Made by a program: the position numbers and the translations under genes. A stretch of DNA of 64,000 nucleotides. Origin: Streptomyces sp. Ag109_O5-1. GTDB taxonomy: Bacteria > Actinomycetota > Actinomycetes > Streptomycetales > Streptomycetaceae. The stretch is taken from assembly GCF_003814875.1 (NCBI RefSeq), contig NZ_RKQF01000001.1, forward strand, positions 9,548,001-9,612,000, written 5' to 3'. Under the pieces are notes generated by a model. It saw only the letters and a program-made list of their open reading frames with translations, did not search any database and was not told the DNA's origin. Position 1 is the first letter of the stretch, and the number at the start of each line of letters is the position of its first letter. Below, piece by piece: positions 44,401 through 53,600 of the stretch.

Positions 44401-46049
44401 ACACCCCCAAGTCCTCGCTGCCCGCCCTACGCGAGGCCTACCGGGCCGCTTCCCAGGTGTACGAGAAGGTCGGAGTCGGCGCCGACCTGCGCGCGGAGCA
44501 GGCGCGTTCGGAGAGCGACGAGAGCGCCGCGCTCACGGAGCTGAACCGGCTGACCAACAAGGTCCGCACCCGCGCGGAGCAGCTGCTCCAGTCGCCCGAC
44601 GGCTCCGACGGGCCCTCCCGGCAGGCCGCCGCCGCCCGCGCGGAGGAGCTGGTCCAGCTCCTGGAGACCCGCATGTCCACCGCGAGCGAACAGCTGGGGC
44701 GACTGCGCGGCGAGGCCGAACGACACGCCCCCGAGGACGGCGAGGCGCACACCGAGCTGCCCGAGGAACTCCAGCCGCGCGACGCCGAACACGCGCAGGC
44801 GCTGCTGCGCACCGCGACCGCCGAACTCGCCTCCCGCACCGAGGCCCTGACCCAGGCCCGCGAGGCGCACGCCGAACTGCTGGACGCGCACCGCGCGGCC
44901 GAGGACGCGGCGAGCGGCTTCGACGAGATCGCCGCCATGCTCCGCGACCTGCTGCGCGAGCACACCTCCGAGGAGGACCAGGAGGAGCCCGAGCCGTACC
45001 CCGGCAGCCCGGAGGAGGCCCGGCAGTCCGCCGCCGAGGCCCGCCGGTCGCTGCGCGGCTGCGCCGGAGATCTCTCCGCCGCGGAGTCCGCCGTACGCGA
45101 GGCGAGCGATGTCCTGGTACGGCACGCCAACTCCACGCGCTACGAGGCGGTACGGACCCCCGCGCGGCAGCAGATCCGTGAACTGCCCGCTGCCGCGCTG
45201 CCCGAGCACGCCCAGAAGTGGGCCGACGCCTTCGCCCCCCGACTGCGGGTGCTCACCGACGAGTTGGCGCAGCTGGAGCGGAACCGGGACTCGATCGTGG
45301 ACCGGCTGCGGGGACTCGTCGAGTCCGCGCTCGCGACCCTGCGGTCCGCCCAGCGGCTGTCCCGGCTGCCCGAGGGGCTCGGTGAGTGGTCCGGGCAGGA
45401 GTTCCTGCGCATCCGCTTCGAGGAGCCGGACCAGGCCACGCTCACCGAGCGCCTGGGGGAGGTCGTCGACGAAGCGACCAGGGCGGCCGTGAAGAAGAAC
45501 TCCGATCTGCGACGGGACGGAATGTCCTTGCTGCTGAGGGGGGTTGCGGCAGCCCTGCAGCCGAAGGGGATCGCCGTCGAGATCCTCAAGCCGGACGCGG
45601 TGCTGCGCGCGGAGCGGGTGCCGGTGGGGCAGATGGGGGACGTGTTCTCCGGCGGACAGCTGCTCACGGCGGCCATCGCCCTGTACTGCACGATGGCCGC
45701 GCTGCGGTCCAACGACCGGGGGCGGGACAAGCACCGTCACGCGGGCACGCTGTTCCTCGACAACCCCATCGGACGTGCCAACGCGACGTATCTGCTGGAG
45801 CTTCAGCGGGCCGTGTCGGATGCCCTGGGCGTGCAGCTGCTGTACACGACCGGCTTGTTCGACACGACCGCGCTGGCGGAGTTCCCGCTGGTCATTCGGT
45901 TGCGGAACGACGCGGACCTGCGGGCCGGGCTGAAGTACATCAGCGTGGAAGAACACCTCCGGCCCGGTCTGCCGCAGCAGCCGCAGGCGGGGGAGGCCGT
46001 GCACAGCGAGATCACGGCGACACGGATGTTCAAGAAGCCGTCGGCCTAG
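41451..46049 (+). CDS. MksB/JetC-like giant SMC-type ATPase
   Basis: 1532-residue SMC/MukB-like protein. N-terminal ATPase lobe has Walker A in LFLENGGGKSVLLKLIF (about 61-77). Two long coiled-coil arms (about 230-600 and 780-1270), extremely rich in Ala/Glu/Arg, flank a globular hinge-like region (about 600-780). The C-terminal lobe has the ABC signature VFSGGQLLTAAIALYC (about 1398) and Walker B GTLFLDNPIGRANATYLLEL (about 1431), where Asn follows the Asp in place of the usual catalytic Glu. Probably a DNA-loop-extruding or DNA-silencing ATPase. No JetD nuclease gene follows. Confidence 0.82.
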   Translation: MYELSRVRLYSIGPAGARYADTVLDLRGVGEPVPDPAPAQAEFFEEEPVGPPRRPAPAGVLFLENGGGKSVLLKLIFSVMLPGHRNTLGGASSGVLRKFLLADDCGHVALEWQHTLTGECVVVGKVSEWRGRQVSNDPRKFAEAWYSFRPGPGLSLDSLPVAESTAVRPPVEGASGAQGRRRTMKGFRDAITEAGKFYPHLEVHWEEIHDRWIEHLGELGLDPELFRYQREMNADEGEAAGLFAVKKDSDFTDLLLRAVTDTRDTDGLADLVGGFGNKLGRRAELIAERDFTAGSVDLLGRIVEAAETRSRARDIHAGAERRTRTLARRLSARGVQERVRAADLAQRVTAAAYAVTHSEGARERSALIAAELAYRHASLALAVGEKSAAAQKRELADARTLHSAWQAAEAVLRHRAAADRVARVAAAIQVAERDAAPALAARAKAAVDLVRALHSAAESAELLANEEEERSAALQEVSDSAYRDSTSAATEAQRARSEVGHLRQRLSEVEQETAEAVRAGWLDDSAPDADPARAALAASDAEKAAVAAWDTAREASRKTAEHAREAASAESRAELTAARAADAATAAERTYDAEKRLAEALAAEERLAGLLGLTGSRKAIPQPRQAADGEGALSAEELDRFADELHELLDDAVGSAERHLFELRTAAADDSRILGALGDGGLLPPGPDVLATVEFLGEHGIPALPGWRYLAQAVDPVDHARVLAARPELVDGVIITDPDTHARARETLSEAALLPRSAVAVGTAAALLAPTPADDATPGDVFLVPPNPAMHDEHAADEERQALRARATERDEEIRTLAARLGKDRELAARLASWRTGCPAGRLLELAQAAGDARVFAEESEAELAEARTVRAEAEEAAAEAAQARDERQEAAQKARRAADALAGLAFRLRERAGWQVKLRELADEATESEARAQSCLERARAADEDRRGAQRAADDARRTARALRAERSEIAGAPDDVPEADPDTPKSSLPALREAYRAASQVYEKVGVGADLRAEQARSESDESAALTELNRLTNKVRTRAEQLLQSPDGSDGPSRQAAAARAEELVQLLETRMSTASEQLGRLRGEAERHAPEDGEAHTELPEELQPRDAEHAQALLRTATAELASRTEALTQAREAHAELLDAHRAAEDAASGFDEIAAMLRDLLREHTSEEDQEEPEPYPGSPEEARQSAAEARRSLRGCAGDLSAAESAVREASDVLVRHANSTRYEAVRTPARQQIRELPAAALPEHAQKWADAFAPRLRVLTDELAQLERNRDSIVDRLRGLVESALATLRSAQRLSRLPEGLGEWSGQEFLRIRFEEPDQATLTERLGEVVDEATRAAVKKNSDLRRDGMSLLLRGVAAALQPKGIAVEILKPDAVLRAERVPVGQMGDVFSGGQLLTAAIALYCTMAALRSNDRGRDKHRHAGTLFLDNPIGRANATYLLELQRAVSDALGVQLLYTTGLFDTTALAEFPLVIRLRNDADLRAGLKYISVEEHLRPGLPQQPQAGEAVHSEITATRMFKKPSA

Positions 46050-46080
46050 AGATCCCCGTCCTGCACCGCTCGCGGTGTCC

Positions 46081-46632
46081 TCAGGGGTGGGACAGCTGGC
46101 CGGCCTTGGAGGCCCGACGCCGTATCCGCTCCTGCTCGCGCCCGGCGGCGCGCTCCTGCCGCCGGGCCGCGCGCCGCTCGCGGCGGAGCGTGCGTGCCGT
46201 GCTGCTCGGCTCCGAGACCACGCCGTTGCGCTGGTTCCACACCTGACGGGTCACCAGGACGTCCACCGCGCTCCAGGTGGCCACCACCGTGCTCGCCACG
46301 CTGCTGATCACCATCGGGAACGCCAGCCAGGACTCCGCGAGCGTGCACAGGAAGGCCACCATCGCCTGGATCAGCGTGACGGCGATGATGATCACCGCCC
46401 GCACGGAGGCCGTGCGCACCGGGTCCGGCATCCGGTACCGCTTGGCGGGCTCCTCGACCCACAACGGCCGGTACTGCGCGGACTGTTGCGTACCGCGGCG
46501 CGGAGCAGTCCCCGGGCGCACTGTCGAGCGCGCCGCCGCACCGTCCTCGGGCGCCAAGCGCCGCTGAGCCGTCCCTATCAACGTGTCACTCCCCACCGCC
46601 GGCAGCTCTCTCGCACCGGTGTCCGATGACAC
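46081..46632 (-). CDS. Small two-helix membrane protein
   Basis: 183 residues: an Arg/Pro-rich cytosolic N-terminus (about 1-78), two hydrophobic segments (about 79-100, VRAVIIIAVTLIQAMVAFLC; 107-128) and a strongly basic tail (about 140-183) that could bind DNA or acidic lipids. GTG at 46632; a second GTG at residue 13 is possible. Convergent with the SMC-like ATPase. No named family. Confidence 0.7.
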   Translation of the reverse strand: MSSDTGARELPAVGSDTLIGTAQRRLAPEDGAAARSTVRPGTAPRRGTQQSAQYRPLWVEEPAKRYRMPDPVRTASVRAVIIIAVTLIQAMVAFLCTLAESWLAFPMVISSVASTVVATWSAVDVLVTRQVWNQRNGVVSEPSSTARTLRRERRAARRQERAAGREQERIRRRASKAGQLSHP

Positions 46633-47011
46633 CGACTCCCCAGTGGCTGCCCGGCTTGCGCTGTTTTACGCGGCCCGAATACTAGATGCGGTTCCTGTGG
46701 CCGATTCCGCACCCATTGCCCGTAGACAAGGACGAACGAACTCGCCCGATGATTCCCGACCAGCGAAAAATTCCGGCCAACTGATCCTTCGTGCCGTTCC
46801 CGTCCCGCTCGTGCGAGTCGGTGCGCCCGTGGGGGCAATCTCCCGCAATGCCCGGACAACTCTCCCTGTCTGCCCGCCATGTCCCGGCCCCGAGGCGGAA
46901 GTTCGGCCTCCGGACGCGTCTTCGAGTTATCCATGTGACGGTAGTAGGCTCGCGCCGTTTGTTGACGTACATGTGTACCCCCGGCCGGTGGGGGTCGAGC
47001 TGGGGGAGGCC
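46633..47011. other. Divergent regulatory region before cvnA
   Basis: 379 bp without a convincing gene. Contains TAGGCT (46945-46950), a possible -10 box about 60 bp before the cvnA ATG, and an inverted repeat GTACA-TG-TGTAC at 46967-46978. AT content is slightly higher near 46700-46800. A frame open through here is not supported. Confidence 0.4.
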
Positions 47012-49837
47012 ATGCGCTTTCGCGGGAAGTCCATCCGCCGGAAGATCGTGGCGCTGCTTCTCGTGCCGCTGGTGTCCCTGACGGCGGTCTGGGGCTTCGC
47101 GGCCGTCCTCACGGGACGCGAGGTCACCCAGCTGTTCCAGGTGTCCTCCACCGTCGAGAAGCTCGGCTACCCCACCGAGGACACCGCCCGGGTCATCCAG
47201 CAGGAACGCAGGCAGACTCTCGTCTATCTCGCCGACCCGCGGGCCGCCGACGCGCTCGCCGCCCTGCACCGCACGCGCGCCGCCACCGACAGCGCCGTCG
47301 CCGAGCTCCGGAGGAACGTCGGCGACCGGGACCTCCGCGACGGCCTGAACGCCGACGAGAGCGAGGGCCTCACCGCCGTGCTCGACGCGTTCGAGGGCAT
47401 CGCCGCCCTGCGCCGCAGCGTCGAGGAGGGCACCGTCAGCCGTACCCAGGCCTACGACCTCTACAACCGCCTCGTCGACCCCCTCTACGCGCTGCTCACC
47501 ACCCTGGAGGGCATGGACGACGTCGAGATGGAGAAGCAGGCCCGCGCCCTCGACAACATCGCCCTCGCGCGGGAACTCCTCTCCCGGGAGGACGCCCTGC
47601 TCGGCTCGGCCCTGGTGGTCGGGAAGGTCTCCCGCGACGAGACCCGAGAGATCTCCGACCTCGTCGCCCAGCGCACCCTCCTCTACGACGTCGCCCTGCC
47701 TCTGCTGCCGGCGGCGGAACGCGACCGCTACGACCGCTTCTGGAAGGACGCCACGACCGCTCCCCTGCGGACCGCGGAACAGTCCGTCATCGCCCTCGGC
47801 TCCGGCATCCCGAACGACGTCAGCGCCAAGAGCTGGGACACCGCCGCGGGCAGCGTCCTCAAGGAACTGGGCACCCTCAACGACCAGGTCGCCGACCGCT
47901 ACCAGAACCGCATCCGGCCCGTGGCCGTCAACGTGATCCTGCAGGCGGCCGTCGTCGGCGTCCTCGGCGTGGTCGCCGTGCTGTTCTCGCTCGTCATGTC
48001 GGTCCGGACCGGCCGCGGACTCATCCGCGACCTGCGGCTGCTGCGCCAGGAGGCGCACGAGGCGTCCGGCGTCCGGCTGCCGAGCGTCATGCGCCGGCTG
48101 TCCGCAGGCGAACAGGTCGACGTGGAGACCGAGGCCCCGCGCCTGCAGTACGACAAGAACGAGATCGGAGAGGTCGGCCAGGCCCTCAACACCCTGCAGC
48201 GCGCCGCGGTCGAAGCCGCCGTCAAACAGGCCGAACTGCGGTCCGGGGTCTCCGAGGTCTTCGTCAATCTCGCCCGCCGCAGCCAGGTCCTGCTGCACAA
48301 GCAGCTCACCCTGCTCGACACCATGGAGCGCAGGACCGAGGACACCGACGAACTCGCCGACCTCTTCCGCCTCGACCACCTCACCACCCGGATGCGCAGG
48401 CACGCCGAGGGCCTGGTGATCCTCTCCGGCGCGGCCCCCTCCCGGCAGTGGCGCCGGCCCGTCCAGCTGATGGACGTGGTGCGGGCCGCCGTGGCCGAGG
48501 TCGAGGACTACGAGCGCATCGAGGTCCGCCGCCTGTCCCGGGTCGCCGTCACCGGCCCCGCTGTCGCCGACCTCACCCACCTCGTGGCCGAACTCCTCGA
48601 GAACGCCACGGTGTTCTCGCCGCCGCACACCGCCGTCCAGGTCCTCGGCGAGCGCGTCGCCAACGGCTTCACCCTGGAGATCCACGACCGCGGCCTCGGC
48701 ATGGCCGCCGAGGCGCTGCTGGACGCCAACCTGCGGCTCGCCGAGACCCCCGAGTTCGAGCTCTCCGACACCGACCGGCTCGGCCTGTTCGTGGTCAGCC
48801 GCCTCGCCCAGCGCCAGAACGTCCGCGTCTCGCTCCAGCCGTCCCCCTACGGCGGCACCACCGCCGTCGTCTTCATCCCCGACGTGCTGCTGACCGACGA
48901 CGTCCCGGACACCAACGGCATCGGCTTCCGCCTCGACCGGGACCGCCTCACGAAGGAGGCGGCGCCCGAGGAGAGCCGTGCCACCGCCCTGACCCAGGTG
49001 CCGGCGCAGCGGCCCGGTCTGCCGGGTGCGCTGCTGGACGGTCCGGTCGAGCTGGAGGCACCCGTCGACCTGGACGCGCTGGACGGTTTCCCGGGCGCCC
49101 TCACCGACGAGGACAGCGAGCGCGGCGGCCTGTTCCGCCCCCGCCGCTCCATCGCCCGCGGCTCCGACGACACCGCCCCCGCCGTGAGCGAGCCCCATCA
49201 GCCGGCTCCGGAGACCGCGGACGGCTTCCGCGAGGAGCGCACCGGCGGCCCCGTGCCGCTCCCCAGGCGGCGTACGCCCAAGCTGGTCAGCTCCCACGGC
49301 AAGCCCGTCACCGAGCAGCGCTCCCGCCGGTCCGAGCCGGACGAGCGGGGCCCGGCGGACACGGGCCGCCCCGAACCGGGCGGACTCGCTCCGCTGCCCT
49401 CTCGCCGCCGCACCGAGCCGTCCTCGCAGCGCGCCGTCGGCCCGGTCGGCCGGGTCGAGCAACCCACCGCGCCCCAGACGGGCGGCCCGGACGAACCCCC
49501 CGTGCTGCCTCGGCGCAGCCGCCGCTCCGAGATCACCTCCGGCAGCGGCACCGACGACTCCGTCCCGCCGCTCGGCAGCACACCCCCGGAAGCCGCATCC
49601 GGCACCCGGCCGCTGCCCAAGCGGGTACGGCAGGCCAACCTGGCCCCGCAGCTGCGACAGGACCCCGTACGGCCTGCCCGACGGGAGGCGGAACCCGTCG
49701 AGCGCGATGCCGACGAGGTCCGCAGCCGCATGGCCTCGCTCCAGCGCGGCTGGCAGCGCGGCCGGGACGAGAACGCCGCGGGCGACGGGTCCCGGCACGG
49801 CACAGCACAAGGAACGACTAAGGGGGACGGTCGATGA
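47012..49837 (+). CDS. cvnA: Conservon sensor-kinase-like protein CvnA
   Basis: 941-residue membrane protein heading a conservon. Layout: first membrane helix (about 14-36), extracytoplasmic nitrate/nitrite-sensing-like helical domain (about 45-300), second membrane helix (about 308-332), HAMP (about 333-395), then a histidine-kinase-like core with FRLDHLTTRMRRHAEGLVIL (about 452-475) and N-box VAELLENATVFSPPHTAV (about 528). The last 290 residues are Pro/Arg/Glu-rich and disordered. Such proteins sense an external cue and recruit CvnB/C/D. ATG behind GGGGGAGG. Overlaps cvnB by 4 bp. Confidence 0.93.
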   Translation: MRFRGKSIRRKIVALLLVPLVSLTAVWGFAAVLTGREVTQLFQVSSTVEKLGYPTEDTARVIQQERRQTLVYLADPRAADALAALHRTRAATDSAVAELRRNVGDRDLRDGLNADESEGLTAVLDAFEGIAALRRSVEEGTVSRTQAYDLYNRLVDPLYALLTTLEGMDDVEMEKQARALDNIALARELLSREDALLGSALVVGKVSRDETREISDLVAQRTLLYDVALPLLPAAERDRYDRFWKDATTAPLRTAEQSVIALGSGIPNDVSAKSWDTAAGSVLKELGTLNDQVADRYQNRIRPVAVNVILQAAVVGVLGVVAVLFSLVMSVRTGRGLIRDLRLLRQEAHEASGVRLPSVMRRLSAGEQVDVETEAPRLQYDKNEIGEVGQALNTLQRAAVEAAVKQAELRSGVSEVFVNLARRSQVLLHKQLTLLDTMERRTEDTDELADLFRLDHLTTRMRRHAEGLVILSGAAPSRQWRRPVQLMDVVRAAVAEVEDYERIEVRRLSRVAVTGPAVADLTHLVAELLENATVFSPPHTAVQVLGERVANGFTLEIHDRGLGMAAEALLDANLRLAETPEFELSDTDRLGLFVVSRLAQRQNVRVSLQPSPYGGTTAVVFIPDVLLTDDVPDTNGIGFRLDRDRLTKEAAPEESRATALTQVPAQRPGLPGALLDGPVELEAPVDLDALDGFPGALTDEDSERGGLFRPRRSIARGSDDTAPAVSEPHQPAPETADGFREERTGGPVPLPRRRTPKLVSSHGKPVTEQRSRRSEPDERGPADTGRPEPGGLAPLPSRRRTEPSSQRAVGPVGRVEQPTAPQTGGPDEPPVLPRRSRRSEITSGSGTDDSVPPLGSTPPEAASGTRPLPKRVRQANLAPQLRQDPVRPARREAEPVERDADEVRSRMASLQRGWQRGRDENAAGDGSRHGTAQGTTKGDGR

Positions 49838-50268
49838 CCGATCCGAAGACGACCGGCCGCACGGCGACGAACAAGGGTGAGCTGAACTGGCTCCTGGACG
49901 ACCTCGTGGACCGGGTCGCCAGCATCCGCAAGGCCGTCGTGCTCTCCGGCGACGGCCTGGCCACCGGTGTCTCCAAGGACCTCACCAGAGAGGACAGCGA
50001 GCACCTGGCGGCCGTGGCCTCCGGTTTCCACAGCCTTGCCAAGGGCGTGGGCCGCCACTTCGAGGCGGGCAGCGTCCGGCAGACCGTCGTGGAGCTCGAC
50101 GAGGCCTTCCTGTTCGTCACGGCCGCCGGTGACGGCAGCTGCCTCGCCGTCCTCTCCGATGCCGACTCCGACGTCGGCCAGGTCGCGTACGAGATGACGC
50201 TCCTGGTCAAGCGGGTCGGCGTACATCTGGGCTCCGCTCCGCGCACCGATCTGCCTTCGGGCGGGTAG
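49834..50268 (+). CDS. cvnB: Conservon roadblock/LC7 protein CvnB
   Basis: 144-residue roadblock/LC7-domain protein: LNWLLDDLVDRVASIRKAVVLSGDGLATG at the start, FLFVTAAGDGSCLAVL in the middle. Roadblock proteins regulate small GTPases (MglB-type). ATG overlaps the cvnA stop. Full length. Confidence 0.95.
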   Translation: MTDPKTTGRTATNKGELNWLLDDLVDRVASIRKAVVLSGDGLATGVSKDLTREDSEHLAAVASGFHSLAKGVGRHFEAGSVRQTVVELDEAFLFVTAAGDGSCLAVLSDADSDVGQVAYEMTLLVKRVGVHLGSAPRTDLPSGG

Positions 50269-50277
50269 TGGAGTGAC

Positions 50278-50673
50278 ATGAGCGGAGACGGTCAGGGAAG
50301 AAGTCACTGGTTCGACGACGAGGCCGGACCGGTCGTCCGTCCGTACGCCATGACGCGCGGCCGCACCACCAGTGCGGCCCAGCACCGCCTCGACCTGATC
50401 GCGGTGGTCGTCGCGGAGGCGCACGCGGACGACCCGGAGGACGACCGGACGCTGTCCCCGGAACATGTGGACATCGTCGAGCTCTGCCGGGACGTCCCGC
50501 AGTCCGTCGCCGAGCTGGCTTCGGAACTCGATCTGCCCATCGGAGTGGTCCGGGTCCTCATCGGCGACCTCGTCGACGGGGAACTCGTCCATGTCAACCG
50601 GCCGGTACCCCCGGCCGAGCTGGTGGACGAGAGTATTCTGCGCGACGTGATCAACGGCCTCCGGGCCCTGTGA
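50278..50673 (+). CDS. cvnC: Conservon DUF742 protein CvnC
   Basis: 131-residue DUF742 protein: WFDDEAGPVVRPYAMTRGRT at the start, then a winged-helix-like C-terminal part (LPIGVVRVLIGDLVDGELVHV). Function in the conservon complex not defined. Ten bases after cvnB. Unusually, the next gene is a hydantoinase, not cvnD. Confidence 0.95.
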   Translation: MSGDGQGRSHWFDDEAGPVVRPYAMTRGRTTSAAQHRLDLIAVVVAEAHADDPEDDRTLSPEHVDIVELCRDVPQSVAELASELDLPIGVVRVLIGDLVDGELVHVNRPVPPAELVDESILRDVINGLRAL

Positions 50674-50697
50674 CCGGCGCGGAAGCGGAGAAGTGAC

Positions 50698-53600
50698 GTG
50701 ACAGGCTGGCAGTTCTGGGTCGACCGTGGCGGTACGTTCACCGACGTCGTCGCGCGGCGCCCGGACGGCCGGCTGCTCACCCACAAACTGCTCTCCGACA
50801 ACCCCGCGCGGTACACCGACGCGGCCGTGGCAGGCGTACGCGAACTCCTCGACGGCTGCGGCGACCCCGTCGACGCCGTCCGTATGGGCACCACCGTCGC
50901 CACCAACGCGCTCCTGGAACGCAAGGGCGAGCGCACCCTTCTCGTCATCACGCGCGGCTTTCGCGACGCCTTGCGCATCGCCTACCAGAACCGCCCCCGT
51001 ATCTTCGCCCGCCGCATCGAGCTGCCCGAACTGCTGTACGAGCGAGTCGTCGAGGTGGACGAACGGATCGCCGCCGACGGCACCGTGCTCCGCACACCCG
51101 ACCTGGAGGCCCTGGCCGGCCCGCTCCGGGAGGCGTACGACGACGGGATCCGCGCGGTCGCCGTCGTCTGCATGCACAGCCACCTCCACCCCGCCCACGA
51201 GCAGGCCGTCGGCGAGCTGGCCGCCCGCACCGGCTTCCCGCAGATCTCGCTGTCCAGCGAGGTCAGCCCGCTGATGAAGCTCGTCCCGCGCGGCGACACC
51301 GCCGTCGTCGACGCCTACCTGTCGCCCGTGCTGCGCCGCTACGTCCGCCATGTCGCCGACGAACTCGAAGGCGTGCGGCTGATGTTCATGCAGTCCAATG
51401 GCGGGCTCGCCGAGGCCGGGCAGTTCCGCGGCAAGGACGCCGTCCTGTCCGGGCCGGCCGGAGGGATCGTCGGCATGGCCCGGATGTCGCAGCTCGCCGG
51501 CTTCGACCGGGTCATCGGCTTCGACATGGGCGGTACCTCCACCGACGTCTCCCACTTCGCCGGCGCGTACGAACGGGTCTTCACCACACAGATCGCGGGC
51601 GTCCGGCTGCGCTCCCCGATGCTGGACATCCACACCGTCGCCGCGGGCGGCGGCTCGGTGCTGCACTTCGACGGCTCCCGCTACCGCGTCGGCCCGGACT
51701 CGGCCGGCGCCGACCCCGGCCCGGCCTGCTACCGCGGCGGCGGCCCGCTGGCCGTCACCGACGCCAACGTCATGCTCGGCCGCATCCAGCCCGCCCACTT
51801 CCCCCGCGTCTTCGGACCCGACGGGGACCAGCCCCTGGACGCCGGCCTCGTCCGCGACCGCTTCACCGACCTCGCGCGGCAGATCCACGAGCGGACCGGC
51901 GACGACCGCACCCCGGAACAGGTCGCCGAGGGCTACCTGAGCATCGCCGTCGCCAACATCGCCAACGCCGTGAAGCGGATCTCCGTCCAGAAGGGCCACG
52001 ACGTCACCCGCTACGCCCTCACCACCTTCGGCGGGGCCGGCGGGCAGCACGCGTGCATGGTCGCCGACTCGCTCGGCATCCGCACCGTCCTGGTGCCGCC
52101 CATGGCCGGTGTCCTGTCCGCGCTCGGCATCGGCCTCGCCGACACCACCGCCATGCGCGAACAGTCCGTCGAGGCCACCCTGGAGCCCGCCGCCATGCCC
52201 GGCGTCCGCAAGACCGCCGACGACCTGGAGGCCGCGGCCCGCGCCGAACTCCGCGCCGAGGACGTCCCGGAGGACCGCATCGAGGTGACCCGCCGAGCCC
52301 AGCTCCGCTACGACGGCACCGACACCACCCTCACCGTCGAACTCACCGAGCCCGACGCGATGAAACACGCCTTCGAAGAACGTCATCGCGCCACGTACTC
52401 CTTCACACTCGACCGTCCGGTCGTCGTCGAAGCCCTCTCCGTGGAAGCCACCGGCATCACCCGACCCCCCGATCTCTCCGCCCTCGCCCCGTACGAGGGT
52501 CGTCCCGCCGCCCCGGAAACCGTCCGCCTCCACACCGGCGGCGCCTGGCGCGACGTACTCCTGCACCGCCGCGAGGACCTTCCTCCCGGCGTATCCGTCA
52601 CCGGCCCCGCGATCATCACCGAGGCCGGCGCCACGACCGTCGTCGACGACGGCTGGCGGGCCGCGGCGACCGACGACGGGCATCTGGTCATGGAACGCGC
52701 GACGATTACGCAGAGTTCCGATCTCGACACAGAAGCCGACCCGGTCCTGCTCGAGGTCTTCAACAACCTCTTCATGTCCATCGCCGAACAGATGGGCGCC
52801 CGGCTGGAGTCCACGGCCCAGTCCGTCAACATCAAGGAGCGCCTGGACTTCTCCTGCGCCCTGTTCGACCCGGACGGGAACCTGGTGGCCAACGCCCCCC
52901 ACATCCCCGTCCACCTGGGTTCCATGGGCACCAGCGTCAAAGAGGTCATCCGCCGCCGCGGAACCTCGATGCGCCCCGGCGACACCTACGCCGTCAACGA
53001 CCCTTACCACGGCGGCACCCACCTGCCCGACGTCACCGTGATCACTCCCGTCTTCGCCACGCAGGGTGACCGGATCCTCTTCTACGTCGCCTCGCGCGGC
53101 CATCATGCCGAGATCGGCGGCATCGCCCCCGGCTCGATGCCCGCGAACAGCCGCACCATCGACGAAGAGGGCGTCCTCTTCGACAACTGGCTGCTAGCCG
53201 AGAACGGCCGGTTCCGCGAGGCCGAGACCCACCGGCTGCTCGCCGGCGCCCGCTACCCCTCGCGCAACATCCGCACCAACCTCGCCGACCTGCGCGCCCA
53301 GATCGCCGCCAACCGCAAGGGCGTCGACGAAGTCGGCCGCATGATCGAGGAGTTCGGCCTCGACGTTGTCCAGGCCTATATGCGGCACGTCCAGGACAAC
53401 GCGGAGGAAGCGGTCCGCCGGGTCGTCGACGCCCTGGACGACGGCGAGTACGCCTACGAGACCGACTCCGGCGCCGTCATCCGCGTACGCGTGCGCGTGG
53501 ACCGCGCCGACCGGCGCGCGACCATCGACTTCACGGGCACCTCCGCCCAGCTCGCCACCAACTTCAACGCACCGTTCTCGGTCGTCAACGCGGCCGTGCT

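Noticed and set aside
38896..46049. Complete Wadjet (jetABCD) defence system
   Set aside because: No jetD-like gene with a TOPRIM domain is present on either side, so only a JetABC/MksFEB-like core is claimed.
46682..49810. 1042-codon minus-strand frame opposite cvnA
   Set aside because: Same artefact: low-complexity composition and complete overlap with a clear CvnA gene.
49198..53106. 1302-codon open frame on the minus strand opposite cvnA-hydantoinase
   Set aside because: It lies antisense to four well-supported genes, is Gly/Val/Asp/Arg-rich with no domain, and arises from G+C bias at third positions.
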